Assembly (NCBI GenBank): GCA_038322995.1 | Contig: JBBQGM010000009.1 | Coordinates: forward strand, 5,701-69,700 | Source: QHXQ01 sp038322995 | Lineage (GTDB): Bacteria > Acidobacteriota > Blastocatellia > Pyrinomonadales > Pyrinomonadaceae | Direction of reading: 5' to 3' | Length of the DNA stretch: 64,000 nt | Part shown: one piece after another, positions 47,246 to 56,067 of the stretch | Layout: every line of letters starts with the position of its first letter | Position numbering within the stretch: the stretch's first letter is position 1 | Notes under the pieces: model-generated | What the model saw: the letters and a program-made list of their open reading frames with translations, nothing else | Database searches by the model: none | Told to the model about the DNA's origin: nothing | Program-made: the position numbers and the translations under genes

Positions 47246-47905
47246 ATGGCGGGCCGCACCATCGTCGTCGGCGACATACATGGCTGCTACGATGAACTCG
47301 TCGCCTTGCTCGACCGCATCCGCTTGCAGGCGGCGGATCGCGTCGTCGCGGTGGGTGATCTCATCACGAAGGGCGAGCAGAGCAGAGAAGTGCTCGATCT
47401 GTTTAGTGGCGATGCGCGTTTCGCAACCGTCGTCGGCAATCATGATCTAGCCCTCTTGCGCTACTGGCAAGGCGAGCCAATCACGCTCAAGCCCGCGCAG
47501 GAACGGACACGCAAAGAGCTTAATGGAAACAAGCGCCGGTACACGGCCTATCTCGCCGCGCTACCATATCTCATTGATCTCGGCACGCATCTCGTGGTGC
47601 ATGCTGGGGTGCGGCCCGGCGTCGCGTTGGGCGCGCAGACGCGCGCTGATTTAACGGAACTGCGCACGCTCGGCCCCGACCGCACGAGCAAGACGGGGAT
47701 GCCGTGGTACACGCTGTATCATGGGCCGCCGACGGTGCTGTTCGGGCATTGGCCCGACCGCACGCCGCGCCGGGCCAGCTATGCCATCGGACTCGATACC
47801 GGCTGCGTCTATGGTCTGCAACTGACGGCTTACATTATTGAGACCGGCGAGTTCGTCCAAGAGCCGGCGCGGCGGGCCTACGCACAGCCCAAACGCACAG
47901 ACTGA
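47246..47905 (+). CDS. PrpE-like calcineurin-type metallophosphatase
   Basis: 219-residue metallophosphoesterase. The core motifs are complete: VVGDIHGCYDELVALL, AVGDLITKGEQS, VVGNHDLALL, LVVHAGVRPGV and LFGHWPDRT, with LDTGCVYG at the end. This pattern is that of serine/threonine phosphatases and diadenosine tetraphosphatases (ApaH/PrpE). It could therefore hydrolyse protein phosphate or Ap4A. It runs divergently from the CBS gene and precedes the thymidylate-kinase-like pair by 49 bases. Confidence 0.85.
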   Translation: MAGRTIVVGDIHGCYDELVALLDRIRLQAADRVVAVGDLITKGEQSREVLDLFSGDARFATVVGNHDLALLRYWQGEPITLKPAQERTRKELNGNKRRYTAYLAALPYLIDLGTHLVVHAGVRPGVALGAQTRADLTELRTLGPDRTSKTGMPWYTLYHGPPTVLFGHWPDRTPRRASYAIGLDTGCVYGLQLTAYIIETGEFVQEPARRAYAQPKRTD

Positions 47906-47941
47906 TGAGCCGCATGTTACCGGCCGCTAACCTGAATGCGT

Positions 47942-47947
47942 TATAGT
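47942..47947 (+). promoter_or_regulatory. Possible -10 box for the kinase-ppx run
   Basis: TATAGT ends 7 bases before ATG 47955, so transcription would begin at the start codon and the first gene would be leaderless. There is no clear ribosome site. A -35 box was not identified. The alternative start GTG 47946 overlaps this box. Confidence 0.3.
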
Positions 47948-47954
47948 GCAACAT

Positions 47955-48653
47955 ATGATTCAGTACGGTCAGCACCAGTTTCCCGGTAAACTCTTCGTTG
48001 TGGAGGGCACGGACGGCAGCGGTAAATCAACCCAACTCGCGCTGCTGCATCAGTGGCTCAAGGCTGAAGGCTATCCCGTCTTTTTCTCCGAGTGGAACTC
48101 TTCGCCACTCGTCAAAGACACCACCAAGCGCGCGAAAAAACGACACCTGTTCACGCCCAGCACTTTCTCTTTGCTGCATGCGACTGACTTTGCCGACCGC
48201 ACCGAGCGCGACATTATCCCGCCGTTGAAGGCTGGCGCAATCGTGTTGGCGGATCGATACATCTACACGGCGTTTGCGCGGGACGTGGCGCGCGGCTGCG
48301 ACCGCGCGTGGGTGCGCGAGGTCTATCGCTTCGCCGTCAAGCCGACGGTAGCTTTCTTCTTCCGCGCGCCGCTCGATGTAGCGATTGATCGGATCATCTC
48401 GGGCCGGCCCGAGTTGAAGTACTACGAGGCCGGTTTGGACATGGGTTGGACGGCCGACCCCGAAGATAGTTTTAAGCTTTTTCAAGGTAATATCCTCATC
48501 GAGTACGACCGCATGGTCGCCGAGTTCGGCCTGACCATGATTGATGCGACGCGCTCGATTGAGAAGCAGCAGCGCGTAATGCGTAGCATTATCAAACAAC
48601 ACTTGACGGCACAGCCTGCCACGACAACGACACAAGCAACCACGACTGCATGA
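47955..48653 (+). CDS. Thymidylate kinase-like P-loop protein, first of a pair
   Basis: 232 residues with the dTMP kinase fold. The P-loop FVVEGTDGSGKSTQ is intact, and the DRYIYTAFARDVARG block (DR(Y/F) motif) and the late IIKQHL helix match Tmk. However the usual thymidine-binding TREPGGT is replaced by FFSEWNSSPLVKDTTKRA, and after GRPELKYYEAGLDMG the LID is unlike standard Tmk. The stop overlaps the next gene by ATGA. It belongs with PPK2, Ppx and CHAD genes, so a polyphosphate- or nucleotide-linked kinase role is possible. Simple annotation as dTMP kinase is not certain. Confidence 0.75.
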   Translation: MIQYGQHQFPGKLFVVEGTDGSGKSTQLALLHQWLKAEGYPVFFSEWNSSPLVKDTTKRAKKRHLFTPSTFSLLHATDFADRTERDIIPPLKAGAIVLADRYIYTAFARDVARGCDRAWVREVYRFAVKPTVAFFFRAPLDVAIDRIISGRPELKYYEAGLDMGWTADPEDSFKLFQGNILIEYDRMVAEFGLTMIDATRSIEKQQRVMRSIIKQHLTAQPATTTTQATTTA

Positions 48654-49507
48654 AGCAAATGACCTTCTATGGCACGGCGCTAGCGGGCGTTGAGCCTGAG
48701 CCGTACACCGGCAAGTTGATCGTGATCGAAGGGCCGGATGGCGTCGGCCGTTCCACCCAGATCGCCTATCTGCGCGCGTGGCTCGAAGCGCGTGGTCATG
48801 CCGTGCTCGATACCGGCATGACGCGCTCGGAGTTAGCCGGCGGCGGCATCAAAGAGGCGAAACTGGGGCACACGTTGGGCCGGCTCACGATGCACCTCTT
48901 CTACGCCACGGACTTCGCCGACCGGTTAGAGAATCAAATGTTGCCGGCCTTGCGCGCAGGCTTCGTGGTGTTGACGGATCGCTATATCTATTCGGCGATT
49001 GCCCGCGCTGTTGTGCGCGGCGCAGACCCCGCGTGGATGCGCGCCGTCTACGGAATCGCGCTCGTGCCCGATGCGGTTTTCTACCTGCGGATCACGTCAG
49101 CGCCGGAACTGGCCGAGCGGCTCGTCCTGTCCGGGCGCGGATTCGACTATTGGGAATCAGGCACGGACATGTATCTGGGCGACGACCTCTACGATAGCTT
49201 CGTCGCGTACCAGACACAGATGCTCGGCGAGTTCGAGTTGATGACAGGGGAGTATGGCTTTCAGGTCATCGACGCGTCGCGCCCGGTGCAGCGCGTCGCG
49301 ACCGATCTCAGGCGGGCGGTGACACGAGTTATCAGTCAGCGCAGCACGCGCGCCAAAACTGCGAGCGCACCGTCGCCAACAGTGCAGACGCTGACGCCCG
49401 CGACCAATCAACTCGACACAGAGGCGGACAAGCCACGACCAACTGATGAACAAACCCAAACAATAGGAGCCTTGAGCATGGAGGGGAAGGGCGCGGGGCA
49501 ACTTTGA
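48650..49507 (+). CDS. Thymidylate kinase-like protein with Walker A Lys to Arg, second of a pair
   Basis: 285 residues, paralogous to the preceding gene: IVIEGPDGVGRSTQ at the P-loop, then LTDRYIYSAIARAVVRG, and GRGFDYWESGTDMYLGDDLY. The P-loop Lys that contacts ATP phosphates is Arg (codon CGT at 48750-48752, GxxxxGRST). Such a change usually abolishes kinase activity, so the product may be a regulatory or pseudokinase partner of the first protein. The two share a Y-x-E-x-G-x-D-M motif in the LID region. A C-terminal Thr/Ser/Pro tail of about 60 residues (from RTKASAP-like KTASAPSPTVQTL) is disordered. It overlaps ppx by four bases. Confidence 0.8.
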   Translation: MKQMTFYGTALAGVEPEPYTGKLIVIEGPDGVGRSTQIAYLRAWLEARGHAVLDTGMTRSELAGGGIKEAKLGHTLGRLTMHLFYATDFADRLENQMLPALRAGFVVLTDRYIYSAIARAVVRGADPAWMRAVYGIALVPDAVFYLRITSAPELAERLVLSGRGFDYWESGTDMYLGDDLYDSFVAYQTQMLGEFELMTGEYGFQVIDASRPVQRVATDLRRAVTRVISQRSTRAKTASAPSPTVQTLTPATNQLDTEADKPRPTDEQTQTIGALSMEGKGAGQL

Positions 49508-51054
49508 GACTAGCCGCGATTGACATCGGCTCGAATTCAATCAAACTGGTTGTCGTAGAAGCGACGGCCAGCGATTCGTTCGCTGTGCTGGCGCGTGAGA
49601 AAGAGTCAGTCCGGCTCGGGCACGATACGCTCAGCGCCGGCGTGCTGGCCCCTGAAGCGATTGATAAGGCCGCCGATTGTATCAAGCGCTTCAACTCGAT
49701 TGCCGAGGCGCGCGGGGCCGAGCAAGTGATTGCGACTGCCACCGCCGCGGTACGTGAGGCACGCAACGCGCGCACGTTTATCGCCGAAGTTGAGCGTAAG
49801 ACCGGCGTCAAGGTTGAGGTGCTGTCGGGCATCGAGGAAGCGCGCTTGATCGGCGTGGCCGCCGCGCAAGGCTGTGCGCCGCCGGGCAAGACGCTTGTCA
49901 ACATAGACATCGGGGGTGGTTCAACCGAAATCTCCATCATGCGCGATGGCGTGCCGCTCGCGCTCCACTCGCTCCGGCTCGGTGCGGTTGGCCTGACCGA
50001 GCAATTGCTCACCACTGATCCGGTCAAACCAAAAGAACTGCGGGCGCTGCGCAAACAAATACAAGCCGCGCTCGAACGGCCCGCGCGCGAGTTGAAGGGG
50101 CACAACTGGCAAGAAGCCACCGGCACGTCAGGCACGATCATCGCGTTGGGCGAGGCCTTGCGTCAGCGCACAGCGAAAGACAGTGATCGCAACACACAGG
50201 GCGCGCAACCGGCCGGCGTTGAGATCAATCTGAGCCAACTTGAACAACTCAATCTGCAATTCGCCGCGACGGCGGTGACGGAGCGGCGTTACGTCGTCGG
50301 CATCAGTCCGCAACGCGCGGAGATCATCGTGGCGGGCGGGCAGATTTTGGAAGGTACGATGCGCGCCCTCGGCATTGGCCTATTAAGCACCTGCGACTTC
50401 GCCTTGCGTGAAGGCGTCATCATCAATCATCTGCGCGAGTTGGAAGCCGAAGCGCGGCCGCCCGTGCCGGACATGGCTGATCCGCGCCTGCGCGGCGTCC
50501 ATGCGGTTGGCCGCCGCTTTGGTTACGAAGAGGCGCATGCGCTCCAGGTGGCACGGCTCGCGGAGAAACTGTTCGATAGTTTGACGAGTGTATATAAACT
50601 GACGCGGCATCAACGCACCTTGCTCGCCGCCGCCGCGCTCTTGCACGACATCGGCTATCACATCGCGCACGAGGCGCATCACAAACACGCACTCTACCTG
50701 ATCAAACATTCCGAGTTGACTGGCTTCTCCGAGGCCGAACGTGAAGTGATCGCCAACGTCGCGCGGTACCACCGGGGCACGCCACCACGCGAACGGCACA
50801 CAGACTACGCCGCGCTCGGCACGGCCGACCGCGCGACCGTTAATCGGCTCGGCGCGATCTTGCGCGTGGCCGACGCGCTCGACCGTAGTCACGATGGGCG
50901 CGTGATGGATGTGACCTGCGAGTTGATCGACGGGACTGTGCGCCTCGTGGTTCATAGCGCACAGACCTGCGAGCAAGAGTTGTGGGCCGTGGAGCAAAAA
51001 CGCGACCTTTTCGAACAAACGTTCGACTGCGCATTGGTTGTGCGCAAGGGCTAA
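49504..51054 (+). CDS. ppx: Exopolyphosphatase / pppGpp phosphatase family with HD domain
   Basis: 516 residues. The N-terminal ASKHA phosphatase domain carries AAIDIGSNSIKLVVVEA, GIEEARLIGVAA with the catalytic Glu, and DIGGGSTEISIMRDGVP as the second phosphate loop. The C-terminal half is an HD-type domain (AAALLHDIGYHIAHEAHHKH). This two-part layout is that of long Ppx/GppA proteins, which degrade polyphosphate or hydrolyse pppGpp. The start is TTG at 49504 (TTGA overlap with the previous stop). It stands after the kinase-like pair and before the CHAD gene. Confidence 0.9.
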   Translation: MRLAAIDIGSNSIKLVVVEATASDSFAVLAREKESVRLGHDTLSAGVLAPEAIDKAADCIKRFNSIAEARGAEQVIATATAAVREARNARTFIAEVERKTGVKVEVLSGIEEARLIGVAAAQGCAPPGKTLVNIDIGGGSTEISIMRDGVPLALHSLRLGAVGLTEQLLTTDPVKPKELRALRKQIQAALERPARELKGHNWQEATGTSGTIIALGEALRQRTAKDSDRNTQGAQPAGVEINLSQLEQLNLQFAATAVTERRYVVGISPQRAEIIVAGGQILEGTMRALGIGLLSTCDFALREGVIINHLRELEAEARPPVPDMADPRLRGVHAVGRRFGYEEAHALQVARLAEKLFDSLTSVYKLTRHQRTLLAAAALLHDIGYHIAHEAHHKHALYLIKHSELTGFSEAEREVIANVARYHRGTPPRERHTDYAALGTADRATVNRLGAILRVADALDRSHDGRVMDVTCELIDGTVRLVVHSAQTCEQELWAVEQKRDLFEQTFDCALVVRKG

Positions 51055-51188
51055 AATTGCTGCGAGTTCATGCGACTTAAGCGTGCTGCCACAAAGAGAA
51101 TGCTGGGCAAGGCCCTTTGCTCTGTGTGTGTACTTCTTGTCCACTGGGTTGCGGTGAACTTTAGCTCAAGCCAACAACAGACATAAAA

Positions 51189-52214
51189 ATGGCCAAGGCA
51201 AACGATATTGAGGGACTTGACTGCGCGGCAGCGGCGGGCGTAGGAGTCGCTACAGTTTTACACACGCGACTCGTGGAGATGTGTGCGTTGCGCACGGCTG
51301 CGCTTGATTGGTCTGACCCGGAAGGTGTCCACGACATGCGCGTGGCCTCGCGCCGCTTACGGAGCGCGCTCCGGGATTTTGCACCCTACTTGCGCCATCG
51401 CTTGCCGCAACGCCGCTTGCGCCGGTTGGCCGCTGCGTTGGGCGCGGTGCGCGATGATGACGTGGCGCTTATCGCGCTCGAAGCGTTGGCGCACGAGGTA
51501 GAGGCGGAGCTAACTGCGGGCTTGAGTTTGCTCGTTGCCGCGCGGCAGCAACGCCGCGCGCAATCCCGGGCCGTGCTGGCGCGCGCGCTGGAGGAAACTG
51601 CCTTCGATGTTGGGCAAACAAAACTCGCGCGCAAGTTAAGTCAGGCCATCGCCGTTAAAGCTAAGCTGGCTGTGCCCGGCGTGGCCGGAGCAGATGCTTT
51701 GACGTTTGCCGACATCGGGCGCGATGTTTTGACCAACCTGTCGGCCGAGTTGTTTGCCGAAGGTCGAGCCCTCTATCAACCGCAGCGCGTACGCCGCATC
51801 CATGAACTGCGGATCACGGCCAAGCGTTTACGTTATGCCTTGGAATTGTTCGCCCCGTGTTGGGACACCCGGTTAACGATTTGTGCCGATGAAATCGGCG
51901 CATTACAAAAATCGTTGGGTGAGTTGCACGATTGCGATGTCTGGATCGCCGAGTTGGGCGGGCTGCTCAAGCAAAGTTGTAAGCGGCCTGAGTTGGCCAC
52001 GATAGAGTCCGCCGCCCGCACGGCCGAACACAAAGCAGCGGTCTGGTTGTTGAGCCGTTTCGTCAAAGACCGCGCCAAGTATTTCCGCGCGGCGCTGGAC
52101 GGCTGGGAAACGCTTTGCGCGCATGACTTTCGCGCCCAACTGCTTGGCCTAATTCGGCTCGCGCCAGTTATAAACAAGACCCAATCCGCGCCTATAATTG
52201 ACCTGTCAACTTAA
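51189..52214 (+). CDS. CHAD domain protein
   Basis: 341 residues forming a helical CHAD domain. Two internal halves each carry the conserved basic motif: GVHDMRVASRRLRSALRDF and RIHELRITAKRLRYALELF, with the positively charged face known to bind polyphosphate. Between them are Arg-rich helices (RLPQRRLRRLAAALGAVRDD). There is no CYTH domain, so it is a stand-alone binder. It starts 135 bases after ppx in the same direction. Presence with PPK2 and Ppx makes association with polyphosphate granules likely; this is inference from the family. Confidence 0.88.
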   Translation: MAKANDIEGLDCAAAAGVGVATVLHTRLVEMCALRTAALDWSDPEGVHDMRVASRRLRSALRDFAPYLRHRLPQRRLRRLAAALGAVRDDDVALIALEALAHEVEAELTAGLSLLVAARQQRRAQSRAVLARALEETAFDVGQTKLARKLSQAIAVKAKLAVPGVAGADALTFADIGRDVLTNLSAELFAEGRALYQPQRVRRIHELRITAKRLRYALELFAPCWDTRLTICADEIGALQKSLGELHDCDVWIAELGGLLKQSCKRPELATIESAARTAEHKAAVWLLSRFVKDRAKYFRAALDGWETLCAHDFRAQLLGLIRLAPVINKTQSAPIIDLST

Positions 52215-52416
52215 CCTACTAGCGCAAAGTCCTACATCATGGGCAAGGTCTGTGGTTAGCCACCCGGTTATTTGTGGTTTGCTTCCTTGCCGTGTGCGAC
52301 TTAGTGTCGTTAGGCTCTGAGCGTTAATAAATAACACGCCCGCAGACACAACCGGGCAGACAGGTGCGCTGGAAAATGGCCCTTGTGGCAGCGCGCTCGA
52401 CGCGGGCGGTGCCAGG

Positions 52417-53283
52417 ATGAATGGGGAAGACATGCTCACGCTGCTCAAGATCGAGTTCGGCAAACTAATTCGGGCGAAGAGTTTTTATCTCTCGTTCGGC
52501 GCGCTCGCGGGGTTCGTGGCCCTGATGCTATGGGGCTTCTATTCTTATGCGCAGCGCAAGACGGGCGGGCAGGCGGTCGAGCAGTTTCGTTATACCTACG
52601 AGTCGAAGCAGTATTTCAACGGGCTGACGTTCGCGCTCTACTCTGTCTTGTTTGCCTTCACGCTGTTGCTGCCCATCTTTGTCGCTATGAGCGCCGGCGC
52701 ACAGGTGGCCGGCGAAGCGCACGCGGGGACGCTGCGGACAATCTGCACGCGGCCCATCTCGCGGGCCTCGCTCGTGCTCGCGAAGTTTCTCATCACGGCG
52801 CTGCATACGTTTTTGCTGCTCGCCTTTTTCATTGGGCTGAATCTGCTGGTGGGCCTCTTGTTCGTCGGCTGGGGCAATCTGGAACTTTATCCGGGCGCGC
52901 TTAATCTCGTTGACGCGCCGGGCAAGATCATGCGCAATGAGGCGCTCTGGCGCTTCGGCTATGCGCTGCTCTCGGGCACGTGGGCGTTGCTGGTCGTCGC
53001 GGCGCTCGCCTTGCTCTGCTCTGTTATCTTCGACACACCCGTGTTGGCCGTTGTGACCACGGTCGCGGTCTATCTGACGCTCTACATCGTCGGGCGCGTC
53101 GAGTTCTTCGAGCAACTGCGGCCCTATTTCTTCACCACCGATATGGATTTCTGGCGCGACGTATTCAAGCCCGACATCCCGTACGCCAGCTTCTGGCATT
53201 ACGCCTGCACCTGCGGCACATATACGCTGGGCCTGCTCTTGGCCGCTGTCGTTATCTTCGAGCGGAAGGACATCACCAGCTAA
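52417..53283 (+). CDS. ABC-2 type transporter permease
   Basis: 288-residue integral membrane protein with six hydrophobic segments: LSFGALAGFVALMLWGFYSY, ALYSVLFAFTLLLPIFVAMS, a long loop, LITALHTFLLLAFFIGLNLL, ALLSGTWALLVVAALALLCS, VLAVVTTVAVYLTLYIVG and TLGLLLAAVVIFE. The conserved AGEAHAGTLRTICTRPISRA loop is that of ABC-2 permeases that work with ABC ATPases of the type encoded at 54149. The transported substance is unknown. A downstream ATG at 52432 is a possible alternative start. It overlaps the promoter-less EEP gene by a single base gap. Confidence 0.82.
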   Translation: MNGEDMLTLLKIEFGKLIRAKSFYLSFGALAGFVALMLWGFYSYAQRKTGGQAVEQFRYTYESKQYFNGLTFALYSVLFAFTLLLPIFVAMSAGAQVAGEAHAGTLRTICTRPISRASLVLAKFLITALHTFLLLAFFIGLNLLVGLLFVGWGNLELYPGALNLVDAPGKIMRNEALWRFGYALLSGTWALLVVAALALLCSVIFDTPVLAVVTTVAVYLTLYIVGRVEFFEQLRPYFFTTDMDFWRDVFKPDIPYASFWHYACTCGTYTLGLLLAAVVIFERKDITS

Positions 53284-53284
53284 A

Positions 53285-54109
53285 ATGTGGGTGAAACTCA
53301 TGCTTGCGGCGTTGTGCGGCCTGATGATCTTGGGCGCGCGCCATTTCAGGCCACAGGGCGCGCGGGCTGTGTTGGGTGCGCCGACGCGAAACGCTGCAGC
53401 CGTGCGGCTGTTGACATGGAACATCGGCTACGCCGACCTTGAAGCCGACACACGCGCGCACACGGAAGATTTGCCGGCGGTGGCGGAGACTATCCTGCGC
53501 GCAGCACCGGACGCGGTCGCCTTGCAAGAGTTGACGGGCACACCACAATTGCGCGCCTTGCTCACGCTGCTGCACGGGCGTTATACCGGCGCGGTCGCGC
53601 AGGTGGGTCAGTCTGATCGCTTCGAGGCTGTGCTGGTGCAAGGCGCGGCGCAATACACGCCGGTGGCCGCGGGCGCGCGTTATGCGCTCGGCGCAACGTT
53701 CAAGCCGCACGCTGACGCGCCGGAGGTGGTGCTTGTAAGCGCGCACGCCGACGCTTTCAATGCCGCCCGCCGGCGCGCTTACACCGAAGCGGTCGTGGAT
53801 TGGGCGCGCAATCGGATGCCTGTCGCGCGGGTTTTCATCGCAGGTGATTTCAACTTTGAACTGCGGGCCGGCGACGAGACGAATCTATACACGGATAATC
53901 TAAAGCACGACAGCGAAGCTTACAGCTACCTGTTGCAATACTTCCGCGATCTGGGGCGCGCGGCGGGCGACACGGCCATTAACGACCGGCGCATCGATTA
54001 TATCTTCGGCCCGAATTCGCCCGCGCGCGTGCGCCGCACAGAAGTTCTGCACGCCGCGGCGGTCGGGCGCATGGATCATTGGCCCCTCGTGATTGAGTTC
54101 GAGTTGTGA
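53285..54109 (+). CDS. Endonuclease/exonuclease/phosphatase family protein
   Basis: 274 residues. An N-terminal hydrophobic segment (LMLAALCGLMILGA) may be a signal anchor. The EEP fold is complete: LLTWNIGYADLEAD, AVALQELTGTPQL with the metal Glu, VSAHADAFN, FIAGDFNFELRAGD, DRRIDYIFGP and GRMDHWPLVIEFEL (His). It could be a phosphodiesterase, phospholipase or nuclease; the residues do not decide. It starts immediately after the permease gene and ends before the ABC ATPase gene, so it is embedded in the transporter operon. Confidence 0.82.
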   Translation: MWVKLMLAALCGLMILGARHFRPQGARAVLGAPTRNAAAVRLLTWNIGYADLEADTRAHTEDLPAVAETILRAAPDAVALQELTGTPQLRALLTLLHGRYTGAVAQVGQSDRFEAVLVQGAAQYTPVAAGARYALGATFKPHADAPEVVLVSAHADAFNAARRRAYTEAVVDWARNRMPVARVFIAGDFNFELRAGDETNLYTDNLKHDSEAYSYLLQYFRDLGRAAGDTAINDRRIDYIFGPNSPARVRRTEVLHAAAVGRMDHWPLVIEFEL

Positions 54110-54148
54110 AGCTTGGGGCCAACTGCGCGTGTGTGCCGTAAAGTTTTT

Positions 54149-55063
54149 ATGAGCGACGTTGTGTTGCAGACCGAGGAGCTAACGAAACGCTATGGCCGGC
54201 GCGTGGCCGTGGATCAGTTGTCGTTGCGTGTCGAGCGCGGGGACATCTATGGCTTTCTCGGTCAGAACGGCGCGGGCAAGTCCACGACGATCCGCATGGT
54301 GCTTGGGCTGGTTAAACCAACCTCAGGGCGCGTGCAGTTGCTCGGCTACGAACTAGGCAGAGAACCTTTGCAGGCGCGGACACATGTCGGAGCGATAGTC
54401 GAGTCGCCGGCCTTTTATGACAACTTGACGGGGCGGCGGAATCTGCGGCTGCTCGCGGCCTTGTCGGGCGGCACGACGGCCGCGCGGATCACCGAGGTGC
54501 TGGCCATCGTCGGCCTCGGCGCGCGGGCGGACGATCCTGTGCGCGTCTATTCGAGCGGCATGCGTCAACGCCTTGGCTTGGCGCAGGCGCTCTTGCCGCA
54601 TCCGAAGTTGATCATCCTCGACGAGCCGACGAACGGTCTTGACCCACAAGGCATACATGAAGTGCGCCAACTGATCCGCCGCTTGCGCGACGAGTTCGGC
54701 CTGACCGTGCTGCTGTCGAGCCATTTGCTCGCCGAGATTGAGCAACTCTGCGACCGTGTCGCAATCATTGATGCAGGTCGCTTGCGCTATCAAGGCACGA
54801 TGACGGAACTGCTTGCGCCCACGCCCACGCTGCAACTCCGGGTGGATCGCGGTGCAGATGCTTATCAACTACTCCGCCGCGATCCAACTCTTACCGTCCG
54901 GCGCAATGGCGCGGACGGGCTGGCTATCGAACTGCCCGTCGAGCGTATCCCCACCGTCAACGCTCAGCTCGTGGCCCAAGGTATCAAGGTCTTTGAATTG
55001 ACCCCACGCCGTGAGACTTTGGAGGATGCCTTCTTGCGCTTAACCAGCGCAGACCAAGCATGA
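54149..55063 (+). CDS. ABC transporter ATP-binding protein
   Basis: Cytosolic ATPase of an ABC-2 exporter, about 304 residues from ATG 54149. Motifs intact: Walker A FLGQNGAGKSTTIRMV, signature VYSSGMRQRLGLAQAL, Walker B LIILDEPTNGLDPQG, and H-loop LLSSHLLAEIEQL. A C-terminal extension (TPTLQLRVDRGADAYQLLRR onward) is common to drug and lantibiotic exporters of the family. The frame extends back to 54113, but the extension is not protein-like. It pairs with the permease encoded at 52417. Substrate unknown. Confidence 0.88.
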   Translation: MSDVVLQTEELTKRYGRRVAVDQLSLRVERGDIYGFLGQNGAGKSTTIRMVLGLVKPTSGRVQLLGYELGREPLQARTHVGAIVESPAFYDNLTGRRNLRLLAALSGGTTAARITEVLAIVGLGARADDPVRVYSSGMRQRLGLAQALLPHPKLIILDEPTNGLDPQGIHEVRQLIRRLRDEFGLTVLLSSHLLAEIEQLCDRVAIIDAGRLRYQGTMTELLAPTPTLQLRVDRGADAYQLLRRDPTLTVRRNGADGLAIELPVERIPTVNAQLVAQGIKVFELTPRRETLEDAFLRLTSADQA

Positions 55064-55185
55064 TCTGTTGGGGGGAAAGACGCACAAGCACATTAAGTGT
55101 TAGCCTATGCTATCGGGTGCGGTGGCGTTGGTGCAGCGCGGGCGTTAAGGCACGAAGCAAATCTGGGAGCAAGGTGTTGAGCTGA

Positions 55186-56040
55186 ATGACTGAATTTACT
55201 GATGCCGAACTCATCGGTGGCCATCTGGTGATTATCGGTGGGGCGGAAGATAAATATAACGAGCGGCGCATTCTGCATAAGTTCGTCGCCTTGGCCGGCG
55301 CACACGAGGCGCGTATCTTGATCGTCCCCGTCGCCTCCGATTACCCGGAATTCTCCGCCGACGTGTACACGCAGACGTTCCGCAATCTCGATCTGCAACA
55401 GGTTAAAGTCCTGCGCGCCACTTCGCGGCAAGCAGTGATTGATGCTGACGCGCGCGGTTTGCTGGCCGATGTAACCGGCGTCTTTATCTCCGGCGGCGAT
55501 CAGATGCGCCTAGTCTCGATGCTCGGCGGCACGGAGTTCGCGCGCTTATTGGAGGAGCGCGTGCGGCATAGTCCGCTCGTGCTCGCGGGGTCGAGCGCGG
55601 GCGCGGCGGGCATGAGCGCAACCATGATCGTGCGCGGCGAGGCTACCTCGCAGCCAAACAAGAGTTCACTTCGGCTCTCGCCGGGGCTGGGGATTTTGCA
55701 AAACATTATTATCGATCAGCACTTCACCCAAAGAGATCGGCTCAGCCGGCTAATTACCGCCGTCGCTTACAATCCGCGCCAACTGGGCATCGGCATTGAC
55801 GAGAATACGGCCGTGATTATTGCCAGCGACGGCACGCTGGAGGTCAGTGGCGACGGCACCGTCACCATCGTGGATGGCTCGCGTATCACGTATAATGACA
55901 TCGCTGAAGTCGCAGACTCTGACCCCTTCGCGGTGGCCGGCATCCAGTTGCACATCTTGCGCGACGGCCTGCGTTACGACTTTGCCCGGCGCTTGCCCGT
56001 GCCCGTCAACGAACAGTTTCTGCTGCCGGACATTGAATAG
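55186..56040 (+). CDS. cphB: Cyanophycinase
   Basis: Intracellular serine hydrolase of peptidase family S51 that cuts cyanophycin into beta-Asp-Arg dipeptides. 284 residues is normal. Landmarks: HLVIIGGAEDKYNERRI at the start, GVFISGGDQMRLVSMLGG, the nucleophile block VLAGSSAGAAGMSATMIVRG with the Ser, IDQHFTQRDRLSRLI (His) and GIGIDENTAVIIA with the Glu. Twenty-seven bases before cphA, same strand, so co-transcribed. Confidence 0.92.
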   Translation: MTEFTDAELIGGHLVIIGGAEDKYNERRILHKFVALAGAHEARILIVPVASDYPEFSADVYTQTFRNLDLQQVKVLRATSRQAVIDADARGLLADVTGVFISGGDQMRLVSMLGGTEFARLLEERVRHSPLVLAGSSAGAAGMSATMIVRGEATSQPNKSSLRLSPGLGILQNIIIDQHFTQRDRLSRLITAVAYNPRQLGIGIDENTAVIIASDGTLEVSGDGTVTIVDGSRITYNDIAEVADSDPFAVAGIQLHILRDGLRYDFARRLPVPVNEQFLLPDIE

Positions 56041-56067
56041 ACTTGGCCCCTCGCTCATAAATTGACT

